Of a DNA stretch of 40,532 nucleotides, positions 9,316 through 16,098 are shown piece by piece; position 1 is the stretch's first letter, and the number at the start of each line of letters is the position of its first letter. The translations under genes were made by a program, and so were the position numbers. The notes beneath the pieces are model-generated. The model did no database searches. It was not told the origin of the DNA and saw only the letters and a list, made by a program, of their open reading frames with translations. This DNA comes from an uncultured Collinsella sp. (GTDB taxonomy: Bacteria; Actinomycetota; Coriobacteriia; Coriobacteriales; Coriobacteriaceae): positions 1-40,532 of the forward strand of contig CABUUB010000009.1 in the NCBI GenBank assembly GCA_902494625.1, given 5' to 3'.

Positions 9316-11097
9316 CTAGAGGCGAGCGAGGTCGTAGGATTGGGCGGCTGCTTCGCCGGCACAGATGAGGTTGGTTGTGGCTTCTTGCACACCGAGCGCC
9401 TGTTCCAGGCTCATGGGTTTGCGACAAATCGGCAAAACCAAGTCAATACCCTGCTCATACACCGTGTCCAGGTTGACGGCGCGACCGCCCACGACGGCGA
9501 CCACCGGCTTGCCATATCGCTTCGCACGACGAGCCACACCCACCGGCGCCTTACCGGCGGCGGACTGCTCGTCCATATTGCCCTCGCCCGTTATGACTAG
9601 GTCGACATCGCATACGCGCTCGTCAAACCCAATCAGATCGAGCACCGTCTCCACGCCCGAGCGTAGCTCCGCGCCGAGCGCCAGCAACGCCGCGCCCAAG
9701 CCACCGGCAGCGCCCGCGCCGGGCACGCCAAGCACCGAGCCAAATGTCCGTGCGTTCTCGGGTGTGCGCAACAACCCCTGGGCTCGCGCCTCGAAAATTG
9801 CCGCATCGAGCAGGCGACCGTAGCCGACCATCCAGCCGTCGTATCTGCACAGCACCTCGACATCATCCGCCGGCAGGCCCTTCTGCCCGCCGAACACTGC
9901 TAGGGCGCCTCGACGCCCCACGAGCGGATTCTCGACATCGGAAAGCACCACGACACGTGCGCCGTTCAGCGTCCGAAGCGCTGGCGCCACATCGATACTC
10001 GCCACGTGTTCAAGGCCTGCAAGACCGGGAACGATATCGCAGCCGTGTTCATTGACAAGGTGGGCGCCCAGCGCCTGCAGCATACCGGCGCCACCGTCGT
10101 TGGTGGCACTACCGCCCAGACCAATATAGATAGTCTTTGCCCCGGCACGAACCGCACGGAGCATCAGCTCGCCCACGCCATAGGTTGTAGCAGCCAGCGC
10201 CGACGACTCCGTGCAAGGTGAATACCCGATGCCTGCGGCTTCGGCCATCTCAATAACAGCCGACTCGTGCTCGATATCAACCAGCATCCGGGCAGACGTG
10301 CGCTTGCCCAAGGGACCTGCCACCTCGCAGGTCACAATCTCACCGCCGCACGCGGCGATAGCATCGAGCGTTCCCTCGCCACCATCCGCCAGCGGCAACG
10401 CGGCCACCTGGGCATCGGACCACACACGGCGCACGCCTTCGGCAACCGCCGCCTCCGCCTGCGCACTCGACACGCTGCCCTTAAAGGAGTCGATCGCCAG
10501 CAGCACACGGCGGGGCCGGCGCTGCACGGGGCCAAAATCAACCGCCGTGCCAGCATCCTCTTCGGCACACGCGAGCGCCTCGGCATGAGCGGCATGTGCC
10601 TCAAGATCGGCCCCACAACCGCAACCAGCGCCGCCCGCTCCGCGCAGACCGCCAAAATAGCTACTCAGCAGCTCACGACACTCATCCGCCAGGACCCCAG
10701 CCGTCACGTTAAACCGATGATTCAGGCGCGAATCGGCATTCAGGTCATACAGCGAACCCAGCGCGCCCGCCTTGGCATCGGCCGCGCCATACACGCAGCG
10801 TCCTACGCGCGCGTTGACCATAAGCCCCGCACACATGCAGCAGGGCTCGAGCGTCACGTAGACCGTACAGTCGGAAAGGCGCCAGCGGCCAAGCGCCTGG
10901 GCGGCAGCGCACAGGGCCGCGAACTCGGCATGAGCCGAAGGATCCTGGTCGAGCTCGCGACGATTATGCGCCCGCGCGACAATCTCGCCCGCGCGCACCA
11001 CCACGGCTCCGATGGGCACCTCGCCCACCGACGCGGCGGCTCGCGCCTCCGCCAGCGCCTCGCGCATGAACTTCTCGTCGATTTCGGTGATCGTCAT
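9316..11097 (-). CDS. TadA-like nucleoside deaminase fused to glycerate kinase
   Basis: One 593-residue frame joins two enzymes. Residues 1-155 are a tRNA-adenosine/cytidine deaminase domain with zinc ligands H56 (HAE, with catalytic E58), C86 and C89 (PCCMC). Residues about 198-593 are a GlxK-type glycerate kinase, with IDSFKGS near 202-208, then GLGGSATNDGGAG and VFGGQKGL. A Gly/Ala/Cys-rich linker (about 152-195) connects them. TadA makes inosine at the tRNA wobble position; glycerate kinase phosphorylates glycerate. The ATG at 11097 has AGGGAAGG eight bases before it; an in-frame ATG at 11148 lies next to the divergent tRNA and has no such site. No stop or internal start forces two proteins, but a sequencing frame error cannot be excluded. 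Confidence 0.85.
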   Translation of the reverse strand: MTITEIDEKFMREALAEARAAASVGEVPIGAVVVRAGEIVARAHNRRELDQDPSAHAEFAALCAAAQALGRWRLSDCTVYVTLEPCCMCAGLMVNARVGRCVYGAADAKAGALGSLYDLNADSRLNHRFNVTAGVLADECRELLSSYFGGLRGAGGAGCGCGADLEAHAAHAEALACAEEDAGTAVDFGPVQRRPRRVLLAIDSFKGSVSSAQAEAAVAEGVRRVWSDAQVAALPLADGGEGTLDAIAACGGEIVTCEVAGPLGKRTSARMLVDIEHESAVIEMAEAAGIGYSPCTESSALAATTYGVGELMLRAVRAGAKTIYIGLGGSATNDGGAGMLQALGAHLVNEHGCDIVPGLAGLEHVASIDVAPALRTLNGARVVVLSDVENPLVGRRGALAVFGGQKGLPADDVEVLCRYDGWMVGYGRLLDAAIFEARAQGLLRTPENARTFGSVLGVPGAGAAGGLGAALLALGAELRSGVETVLDLIGFDERVCDVDLVITGEGNMDEQSAAGKAPVGVARRAKRYGKPVVAVVGGRAVNLDTVYEQGIDLVLPICRKPMSLEQALGVQEATTNLICAGEAAAQSYDLARL

Positions 11098-11148
11098 CGT
11101 TCGCCTTCCCTGTTGCAAATTCAAAACGATGCTATCATTACGACTCAC

Positions 11149-11238
11149 GGAGAGATGGCAGAGCGGTTGAATGCGGCGGTCTTGAAAACCGTTGAGCGCG
11201 AGAGCGTTCCGGGGGTTCGAATCCCCCTCTCTCCGCCA
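11149..11238 (+). tRNA. tRNA-Ser(UGA)
   Basis: A 90-nt class II tRNA with an encoded CCA end. The 7-bp acceptor stem GGAGAGA pairs with TCTCTCC, the anticodon loop is CTTGAAA (anticodon TGA), a long variable arm follows, and the T loop is GGTTCGAATCC. A TATCAT box at 11133-11138 is the likely -10. The gene is divergent from the deaminase fusion and ends two bases before the convergent tetR stop, leaving almost no room for a terminator. Confidence 0.97.
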
Positions 11239-11240
11239 CC

Positions 11241-11837
11241 TTAGTGATTCACCGGTGTCATGGTCCGCTCAAACAGTGCATCGACCACGTCGGCTATCTC
11301 AGGTCGACGCTCAAGATCGTGACCCGACTCCCACCATATCGTGAAAAGTCGAATAATACCGCCGGCGACAAACTCAGACGTCGTCTCAAGTGGCACGGGG
11401 GCCAGGGCATCCTCGGCAAGCACGTTCATCACGCGCTCGCGGATGGAGCGGGCAATACGGTCGCAAATAACGTTGGTCAACATGCCCGACATGCTGCTTG
11501 CCAAAATGTTATCCATGAGCTGCTCGTGCGCCAGAATTAAATCCATGGCATCGTCCAAAATCGCGTGCCGAAGCGCGCGCACGTCCTCGGCAGACACTGC
11601 GCCGGCCTCATCGGGCTGTTTTTGCGGCAAGCCCGACATGAGCTCATCGATATAAAAGGCAAAGTAATCGTTCTTGTCGCGAAAGTGCTTGTAGAACGTC
11701 GTGCGGCGAATCATGGCGCGGTCGCACAGCATGGCAACCGTCAGGTCCTCAAAACGATGCTCCTCGAGAAGCTCGGTGAAGGCATCGAACAGGGCGCGGT
11801 AGGTTTTCTTAATGCGAAGGTCCACTGGTATCGCCAT
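11241..11837 (-). CDS. TetR/AcrR family transcriptional regulator
   Basis: The protein has 198 residues, a normal TetR length. The N-terminal DNA-binding domain includes the helix-turn-helix stretch ending RRTTFYKHFRDK, and the helical C-terminal half fits a ligand-binding domain. The frame extends upstream, but that part is low-complexity and lies opposite the lemA promoter, so it was excluded. ATG 11837 is used; GTG 11825, with GGATGG eight bases before it, is an equally good start. The gene is divergent from lemA and convergent with tRNA-Ser. Its targets cannot be read from the sequence; self-control and lemA are candidates. Confidence 0.85.
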   Translation of the reverse strand: MAIPVDLRIKKTYRALFDAFTELLEEHRFEDLTVAMLCDRAMIRRTTFYKHFRDKNDYFAFYIDELMSGLPQKQPDEAGAVSAEDVRALRHAILDDAMDLILAHEQLMDNILASSMSGMLTNVICDRIARSIRERVMNVLAEDALAPVPLETTSEFVAGGIIRLFTIWWESGHDLERRPEIADVVDALFERTMTPVNH

Positions 11838-11969
11838 CCTCAGGGCAAAGACAACACTCGTCAATCTGTCGCATATCTTACACCTGTACCTCGCGCGCTT
11901 TGCCCCGGTACCGACCCCGCCGAAAACATAACGCTTGCCGGAAAGTTCGGCACGGCAAAACGTTGCGGG

Positions 11970-11975
11970 TATACT
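11970..11975 (+). promoter_or_regulatory. -10 box of lemA
   Basis: TATACT lies 61 bases before the lemA start. No good -35 is seen at 16-18 bp, so the promoter may need an activator. Confidence 0.45.
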
Positions 11976-12036
11976 AGTAGCGTTATACCAACGGCAGCTG
12001 GCGCATGCCGCCGCGGCCATTCGAAACGGAGACATC

Positions 12037-12588
12037 ATGATTACCGTCATCATCGGCATCGTTGTTGTCATTGTGATTGTCTGCGCCATCGCCGGCATCT
12101 ACAACAACATGGTCACCAAGCGTAACCGCATCGATAACGCCTGGCAGAACATCGATACGCAGCTGCAGCGCCGCAACGACCTGATCCCCAACCTGGTCGA
12201 GACCGTCAAGGGCTACGCCAAGCACGAGCAGGAGACGCTCTCCGCCGTGATCAGCGCGCGCAACACCGCCGTCAAGGCCACCACGCCCGAGGCCAAGATG
12301 GAAGCCGACAACGTGCTGACCGGTGCGCTGCGCCAGCTCTTTGCCGTGGCCGAGGCCTACCCCGACCTTAAGGCAAACACCAACTTTACGCAGCTGCAGG
12401 CATCGCTCGAGGATACCGAGAACAAGATTAGCTATGCACGCCAGAGCTACAACGACTGCGTGCTCAGCTACAACAACGCCATTCAGACGTTCCCGGCTGT
12501 CATCTTTGCCGGCATCTTCCAGTTTAAGGAGCGCCAGGGCTTCGAGGCCGCCGAAGCAGCCCGCCAGGCCCCGACCGTCAAGTTCTAG
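12037..12588 (+). CDS. lemA: LemA family membrane protein
   Basis: The protein has 183 residues. A hydrophobic N-terminal segment (residues 1-23, Ile/Val-rich) is followed by the LemA helical domain, with conserved stretches RNRIDNAWQNIDTQLQRR, NDLIPNLVETVKGY and SYARQSYND. LemA proteins are single-pass membrane proteins with an extracytoplasmic helical bundle; their biochemical role is not settled. The ATG at 12037 follows GGAG by six bases. Many lemA genes sit beside a peptidase or a TPM-domain gene; here the gene stands alone and has its own terminator. The divergent TetR gene may control it. Confidence 0.92.
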   Translation: MITVIIGIVVVIVIVCAIAGIYNNMVTKRNRIDNAWQNIDTQLQRRNDLIPNLVETVKGYAKHEQETLSAVISARNTAVKATTPEAKMEADNVLTGALRQLFAVAEAYPDLKANTNFTQLQASLEDTENKISYARQSYNDCVLSYNNAIQTFPAVIFAGIFQFKERQGFEAAEAARQAPTVKF

Positions 12589-12625
12589 TAGTTTGACAGC
12601 GCATCCTTAATCGGCCAAATGTATA

Positions 12626-12671
12626 AACCGCCCCGTCGAATGCATACTTCGACGGGGCGGTTTCCTTTTTC
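12626..12671 (+). terminator. Terminator of lemA
   Basis: A perfect 15-bp stem (12626-12640 with 12648-12662, arm AACCGCCCCGTCGAA) with a 7-nt loop is followed by TTCCTTTTT. This is a strong intrinsic terminator. Confidence 0.92.
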
Positions 12672-12936
12672 GCGAAGGTCCCCCTCTAAGCGCCGTGCAT
12701 TTTCAGGAGTATTCAACGTAACCAAGAGCTTCGGGCGCCACGATAAATGCCAAAGACCGCGAATATCCCTGCAAATCAAACGCTGCCAGCCCATAACCCC
12801 GCCCATCATTCGTAGAAAACATCGAGAAATCCCGATTTTTTGCCCGAGGTCGGTATGCAGGGGCCTTCGATTGCAGAATACTCGCAAAAATGCACGTCGC
12901 CACCCCCCCCCACATGGCGCGAACCAAAACAAAAGC
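12672..12936. other. Intergenic stretch without a supported gene
   Basis: The gap between the lemA and ilvE terminators holds only frames with unlikely composition. A 94-codon minus-strand frame (12703-12987) lacks a ribosome binding site and runs into a terminator. A run of nine C lies at 12903-12911. No RNA gene is recognised. Confidence 0.5.
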
Positions 12937-13043
12937 GCGGCCTTCCTTTCCGGCGCACTCCGCAGGACGAAAGAACCCCCGCCGCACGTAGTGCGCAGCG
13001 GGGGTTCTTTCATGTCCGAGGACGCACCGGAAAGGAAGGTCGC
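12937..13043 (-). terminator. Nested hairpins acting as ilvE terminator
   Basis: The inner hairpin (12969-13011) has a long stem of GAAAGAACCCCCGC pairing with GCGGGGGTTCTTTC. It is enclosed by 20-nt outer arms (12937-12956 and 13024-13043) that match except for two G-U pairs. The inner hairpin ends in a TTCTTTC tail on the minus strand, 58 bases beyond the ilvE stop. Confidence 0.75.
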
Positions 13044-13068
13044 CCTCGGACCGGACAGCTAAGACAGC

Positions 13069-14121
13069 TTACGCGACGGTGTAAACCCAGTTGTGCTTGT
13101 CCTCGACAGCACCAGACTGGATGCCGGTCAGAGTCTCGCGGAGCTTCTTCATCACAGGGCCGATCTCGGTGTAGCCAGCCGGGAAGGTCACGGTCTCGTC
13201 GGCGCCGTAAACCTTGTTGTCGATTTCGCCAACCGGAGAGATGACGGCAGCGGTGCCGCACAGGCCGCACTCCACAAAGGTGCCGGCCTTGACCTCGGCC
13301 CACTCGACGGGACGCTGGTCGACGGTCATGCCCAGGTCCTGAGCAACCTGAACGAGCGAACGACGGGTGATAGAGGGCAGGATGGAGTCGGTGTGCGACT
13401 GAGGAACGACGAGGGTGCCGTCCTCCTTCACGAACAGGACGTTGGCGCCACCGGTCTCCTCGACATAGGTACGGGACTCGGAGTCGAGATACAGGTTCTC
13501 GGCATAGCCCTCGCGATGGGCCTCCATCGTGGGCTTAAGGGACATGGCGTAGTTCAGGCCGGCCTTGATGTTGCCGGTGCCGTGCGGTGCGGCACGGTCA
13601 TACTCGGAAACGCGCAGCTTGACGGGCTTGAGGCCACCCTTAAAGTACGGACCGACCGGGGTCACGAGAATGCGGAACGTGTACTCAGGAGCGGGAGCCA
13701 CGCCGATCACGTCACCGGAGCCGATCATAAACGGACGCACGTACAGGGTCGCGCCGGAGCCGAAGGGCGGAACCCAGGCGGCGTTGGCAGAAACGACCTG
13801 CTTGACGGCCTCAACGAACTTGTCCTTGGGGAACGGGGGCATCTCAAGGCGCTGGGCAGAGTTGTACATACGCTCGGCGTTCATGTCGGGACGGAAGCAG
13901 ACGATGCTGCCGTCCTCGGCGGTGTAGGCTTTCAGGCCCTCAAAGACCTCCTGGCAGTAATGGAAGATGCCGCCGCACTCGGAGACATGCAGGGTGTGGT
14001 CGGTGGTCAGGCCGCCCTCGTCCCACTCGCCGTCCTTCCAATGGGCCTCGTAGCTGTAATCGGTCTTCATGTAGCCAAAGCCGAGGCTACCCCAATCGAT
14101 ATCCTTCTTCTCGACAGTCAT
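13069..14121 (-). CDS. ilvE: Branched-chain amino acid aminotransferase
   Basis: The protein has 350 residues, class IV aminotransferase fold, BCAT type II length. K186 in GTGNIKAGLNYA is the PLP-binding lysine; QEVFEGLKAY near 57-66 and EETGGANVLFV near 221-231 are typical BCAT segments. The enzyme interconverts Leu, Ile and Val with their 2-oxo acids using glutamate. The ATG at 14121 has AAGGAG at ideal spacing; the frame extends 50 codons further upstream, but that part is Arg-rich and lacks a binding site. The gene is monocistronic with its own promoter and terminator. Confidence 0.96.
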   Translation of the reverse strand: MTVEKKDIDWGSLGFGYMKTDYSYEAHWKDGEWDEGGLTTDHTLHVSECGGIFHYCQEVFEGLKAYTAEDGSIVCFRPDMNAERMYNSAQRLEMPPFPKDKFVEAVKQVVSANAAWVPPFGSGATLYVRPFMIGSGDVIGVAPAPEYTFRILVTPVGPYFKGGLKPVKLRVSEYDRAAPHGTGNIKAGLNYAMSLKPTMEAHREGYAENLYLDSESRTYVEETGGANVLFVKEDGTLVVPQSHTDSILPSITRRSLVQVAQDLGMTVDQRPVEWAEVKAGTFVECGLCGTAAVISPVGEIDNKVYGADETVTFPAGYTEIGPVMKKLRETLTGIQSGAVEDKHNWVYTVA

Positions 14122-14274
14122 ATGCCGCTCCTTACATACACAGTTGCATACTCGCGAACCCGCACGCAAGGACCGAGGCCGACCGCGTCGCAACGTCGCA
14201 CGCCCGGAGCGTAGAGCCGGACGGGACACGCGAGCAGCATCAAAGCCGATGGCACGTCGATTCGCATGCACGAG

Positions 14275-14302
14275 ATTGTACTCCCCGCACGCGTCTGATA
14301 AA
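14275..14302 (-). promoter_or_regulatory. Promoter of ilvE
   Basis: On the minus strand TTTATC (14302-14297) and TACAAT (14280-14275) are 16 bp apart. This leaves a GC-rich leader of about 145 nt before ilvE. No T-box motif is seen in the leader. Confidence 0.55.
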
Positions 14303-14350
14303 ACGTTTTTCTTTAACTAACTAAAGTATTTTCATTTGACCGAAGCTAAA

Positions 14351-14382
14351 GAGGCCCGCCACCGTAAGCAGTGACGGGCCTC
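14351..14382 (-). terminator. Terminator of the DedA-family gene
   Basis: GAGGCCCG pairs with CGGGCCTC and the inner CCAC/GTGA extends the stem. On the minus strand the stem is followed only by TTTAGC, so the U-tract is short. Confidence 0.65.
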
Positions 14383-14410
14383 AACTGTACGGTTTGCGCG
14401 TTGGCTCGAG

Positions 14411-15058
14411 CTATGCGTTCTTTTTGCCCAGCTTAGCCTTGACCAGACCGACCACGGTCGGGATGATCGACACGGCAACGATGCCAACGATTAGCAGCTC
14501 AAAGTGCTCCTGTACAAAGGGAATGCCACCAAAGAAGTAGCCCAGCAGTGTAAAGAGCGTTGACCAGGTAATGCCGCCCAGCACGTTAAAGACGACAAAG
14601 TTGCGCCAGTGCATGCCGCCCATGCCAGCGATAAAGGGCACAAAGGTGCGGATAAACGGGAAGAAGCGACCCAGGAAGATGGCCAGGTGACCCCACTTGT
14701 CCAAGAAGTCCTCGGACTTTTTGATGCGCTCGGGCGTCATGGCCTTGACCTTGCCCGAAGCGATGATCTTGCGGCCAAAGAAGTGACCGATCATAAAGTT
14801 GCACTGATCGCCCAAAATGGCAGCGGCCCATGCGGTGACCAGAAGCGCCACGATGTTAAAGCCGCCGTTGTGGGCAAAGAAACCCGAGGCGAACAGCAGC
14901 GAATCACCGGGAAGGAACGGGAAGAACACCACGCCCGTCTCGATAAAGATGATCAGGAACACGCAGCCGTAGGCCATAAGCGGGCCGGCGGCGATCCAGC
15001 TGGCGATCGCGGTGCGCGGGTCCTTAAGCAGCTCGGCAATAAAATTGATGAAACCCAT
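14411..15058 (-). CDS. DedA family (SNARE-associated/VTT domain) membrane protein
   Basis: The protein has 215 residues and several hydrophobic segments. Typical DedA motifs are seen: ETGVVFFPFLPGDSLLF near residues 40-56, GDQCNFMIGHFFGRK in the middle, and FLGRFFPFIRTFVPFIAGMGGM. Family members are inner-membrane proteins linked to lipid carrier or phospholipid flipping and to membrane potential. The ATG at 15058 has GAGAGG nine bases upstream; the longer frame adds 28 unlikely residues. The gene is divergent from cysE. Confidence 0.92.
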   Translation of the reverse strand: MGFINFIAELLKDPRTAIASWIAAGPLMAYGCVFLIIFIETGVVFFPFLPGDSLLFASGFFAHNGGFNIVALLVTAWAAAILGDQCNFMIGHFFGRKIIASGKVKAMTPERIKKSEDFLDKWGHLAIFLGRFFPFIRTFVPFIAGMGGMHWRNFVVFNVLGGITWSTLFTLLGYFFGGIPFVQEHFELLIVGIVAVSIIPTVVGLVKAKLGKKNA

Positions 15059-15223
15059 GAAGTAAAACCTCTCAGTTGTGGGCGCGGATACGTCCAAGTT
15101 GACCAGTATACGGTTGCGGTGCCCCCTCGTGCGCAACCCCACAAAAGCATGACTCCATTACCAGCAAGTTTGCATAACTGACACTTGTAGCGCAATGCCG
15201 CCAAGATTGTCCTTCCTAATCCC

Positions 15224-15240
15224 TAGCGAATCGCTATACT
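15224..15240 (+). promoter_or_regulatory. cysE -10 box overlapped by a 13-bp palindrome
   Basis: TAGCGA-A-TCGCTA (15224-15236) is a perfect inverted repeat that runs into TATACT (15235-15240), about 42 bases before the cysE start. A protein bound there would block the promoter. The regulator is unknown. Confidence 0.45.
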
Positions 15241-15281
15241 TTATTGAATCGCATTGCCATGGCGCTAAGGGAGGGCGGCCG

Positions 15282-15986
15282 GTGAGCTTTATCAATACCA
15301 TTCGCGAGGACATCAAGACCGTCCAAGCGCAGGACCCCGCCGCGCAAAACGGTCTGGTCATCTTCCTTTCCTATCCTGGCCTGCACGCCAAGTGGAACCA
15401 CGTGCCCGAGCACTGGCTGTGGGAGCATGGACATCGCTCGCTCGCCCGCGTGCTCTCGCAAATCACCCGTCATATCACCGGCGTCGAGATTCATCCCGCC
15501 GCACAGATCGGCAAGCACTTCTTTATCGACCACGCCATGGGCGTCGTCATCGGCGAGACCACCATTGTGGGCGACAACTGCGTGCTCTATCAGGGCGTCA
15601 CGCTCGGCGGCACCGGCAACGAGACCGGCAAACGCCACCCAACGCTCGGCAATAACGTCACCGTGGGCACGGGCGCCAAGGTGCTCGGCAACATCCGCAT
15701 CGGCAACAACGTCAAGATCGGCGGCAACTCAGTCGTCGTCAAAGACGTGCCCGACAACTGCACCGTCGTGGGCGTGCCGGGACGCATCATCAAGCGCAAC
15801 GGCTGCCGCGTGTTCGAGGAGAGTTTCGACGCCAAGCAGCATCGCGAGTACATGCCCGATGACGCCGCCGAGCAGAGTGCCCTTAACCGCCAGGGCATCA
15901 CCGAGAACGCCCGCCGCGTCAAGGAACTCGAGCGAGAGGTGACCGAGCTCAAGGCCCTCGTCGCCAAGCTCGTGGACGAACGCTAG
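15282..15986 (+). CDS. cysE: Serine O-acetyltransferase
   Basis: The protein has 234 residues. It carries left-handed beta-helix hexapeptide repeats from about residue 70 to 165, with IGKHFFIDHAMGVVIGETT, LYQGVTLGGTG and GVPGRII, all typical of the short EpsC/CysE form that lacks the long N-terminal helical domain. A charged helical tail follows. It makes O-acetylserine from serine and acetyl-CoA for cysteine synthesis. The GTG at 15282 has GGGAGGG upstream and starts the conserved part; an ATG at 15195 would precede the -10 box. No cysK lies next to it. Confidence 0.93.
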   Translation: MSFINTIREDIKTVQAQDPAAQNGLVIFLSYPGLHAKWNHVPEHWLWEHGHRSLARVLSQITRHITGVEIHPAAQIGKHFFIDHAMGVVIGETTIVGDNCVLYQGVTLGGTGNETGKRHPTLGNNVTVGTGAKVLGNIRIGNNVKIGGNSVVVKDVPDNCTVVGVPGRIIKRNGCRVFEESFDAKQHREYMPDDAAEQSALNRQGITENARRVKELEREVTELKALVAKLVDER

Positions 15987-16023
15987 GAACGCAAGCGGCA
16001 CAAAACGACATCGGCACCGATGC

Positions 16024-16064
16024 AAAAGGCGCGCCAGGGGATCAATCCCCGGCGCGCCTTTTTT
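16024..16064. terminator. Bidirectional terminator between cysE and the ABC exporter operon
   Basis: AAAAGGCGCGCC and GGCGCGCCTTTTTT flank an inner GGGG/CCCC pair. The stem has T tracts on both strands, so it can serve cysE (plus) and the exporter operon (minus). Confidence 0.9.
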
Positions 16065-16066
16065 CG

Positions 16067-16098
16067 ATGTGACATGTGGGACTGTCCCTTTGTCACAT
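16067..16098. repeat. Hairpin repeat with GGGAC/GTCCC loop (family B)
   Basis: ATGTGACA and TGTCACAT form a perfect 8-bp stem around a 16-nt loop containing GGGACTGTCCC. The element abuts the stop codon of the downstream ABC half-transporter. The loop resembles those at 25919, 28042, 28097, 31121 and 31682. Confidence 0.65.

Noticed and set aside
11838..12098. N-terminal extension of the TetR gene to 12098.
   Set aside because: It lies antisense to the lemA promoter and start, is Met/Thr low-complexity, and would make the protein far longer than the family norm.
12903..12911. Run of nine C as a phase-variation tract.
   Set aside because: It is not within a gene or close to a promoter, so a switch function has no support here.
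12703..12987. A 94-codon minus-strand frame between lemA and ilvE.
   Set aside because: It overlaps the ilvE terminator, lacks a ribosome binding site and shows no recognisable domain.
14122..14265. A 48-codon frame from ATG 14265 that ends across the ilvE start, as an attenuator leader peptide.
   Set aside because: It is not enriched for clustered Leu/Ile/Val codons and no terminator/antiterminator pair was found; also no T-box motif is seen.
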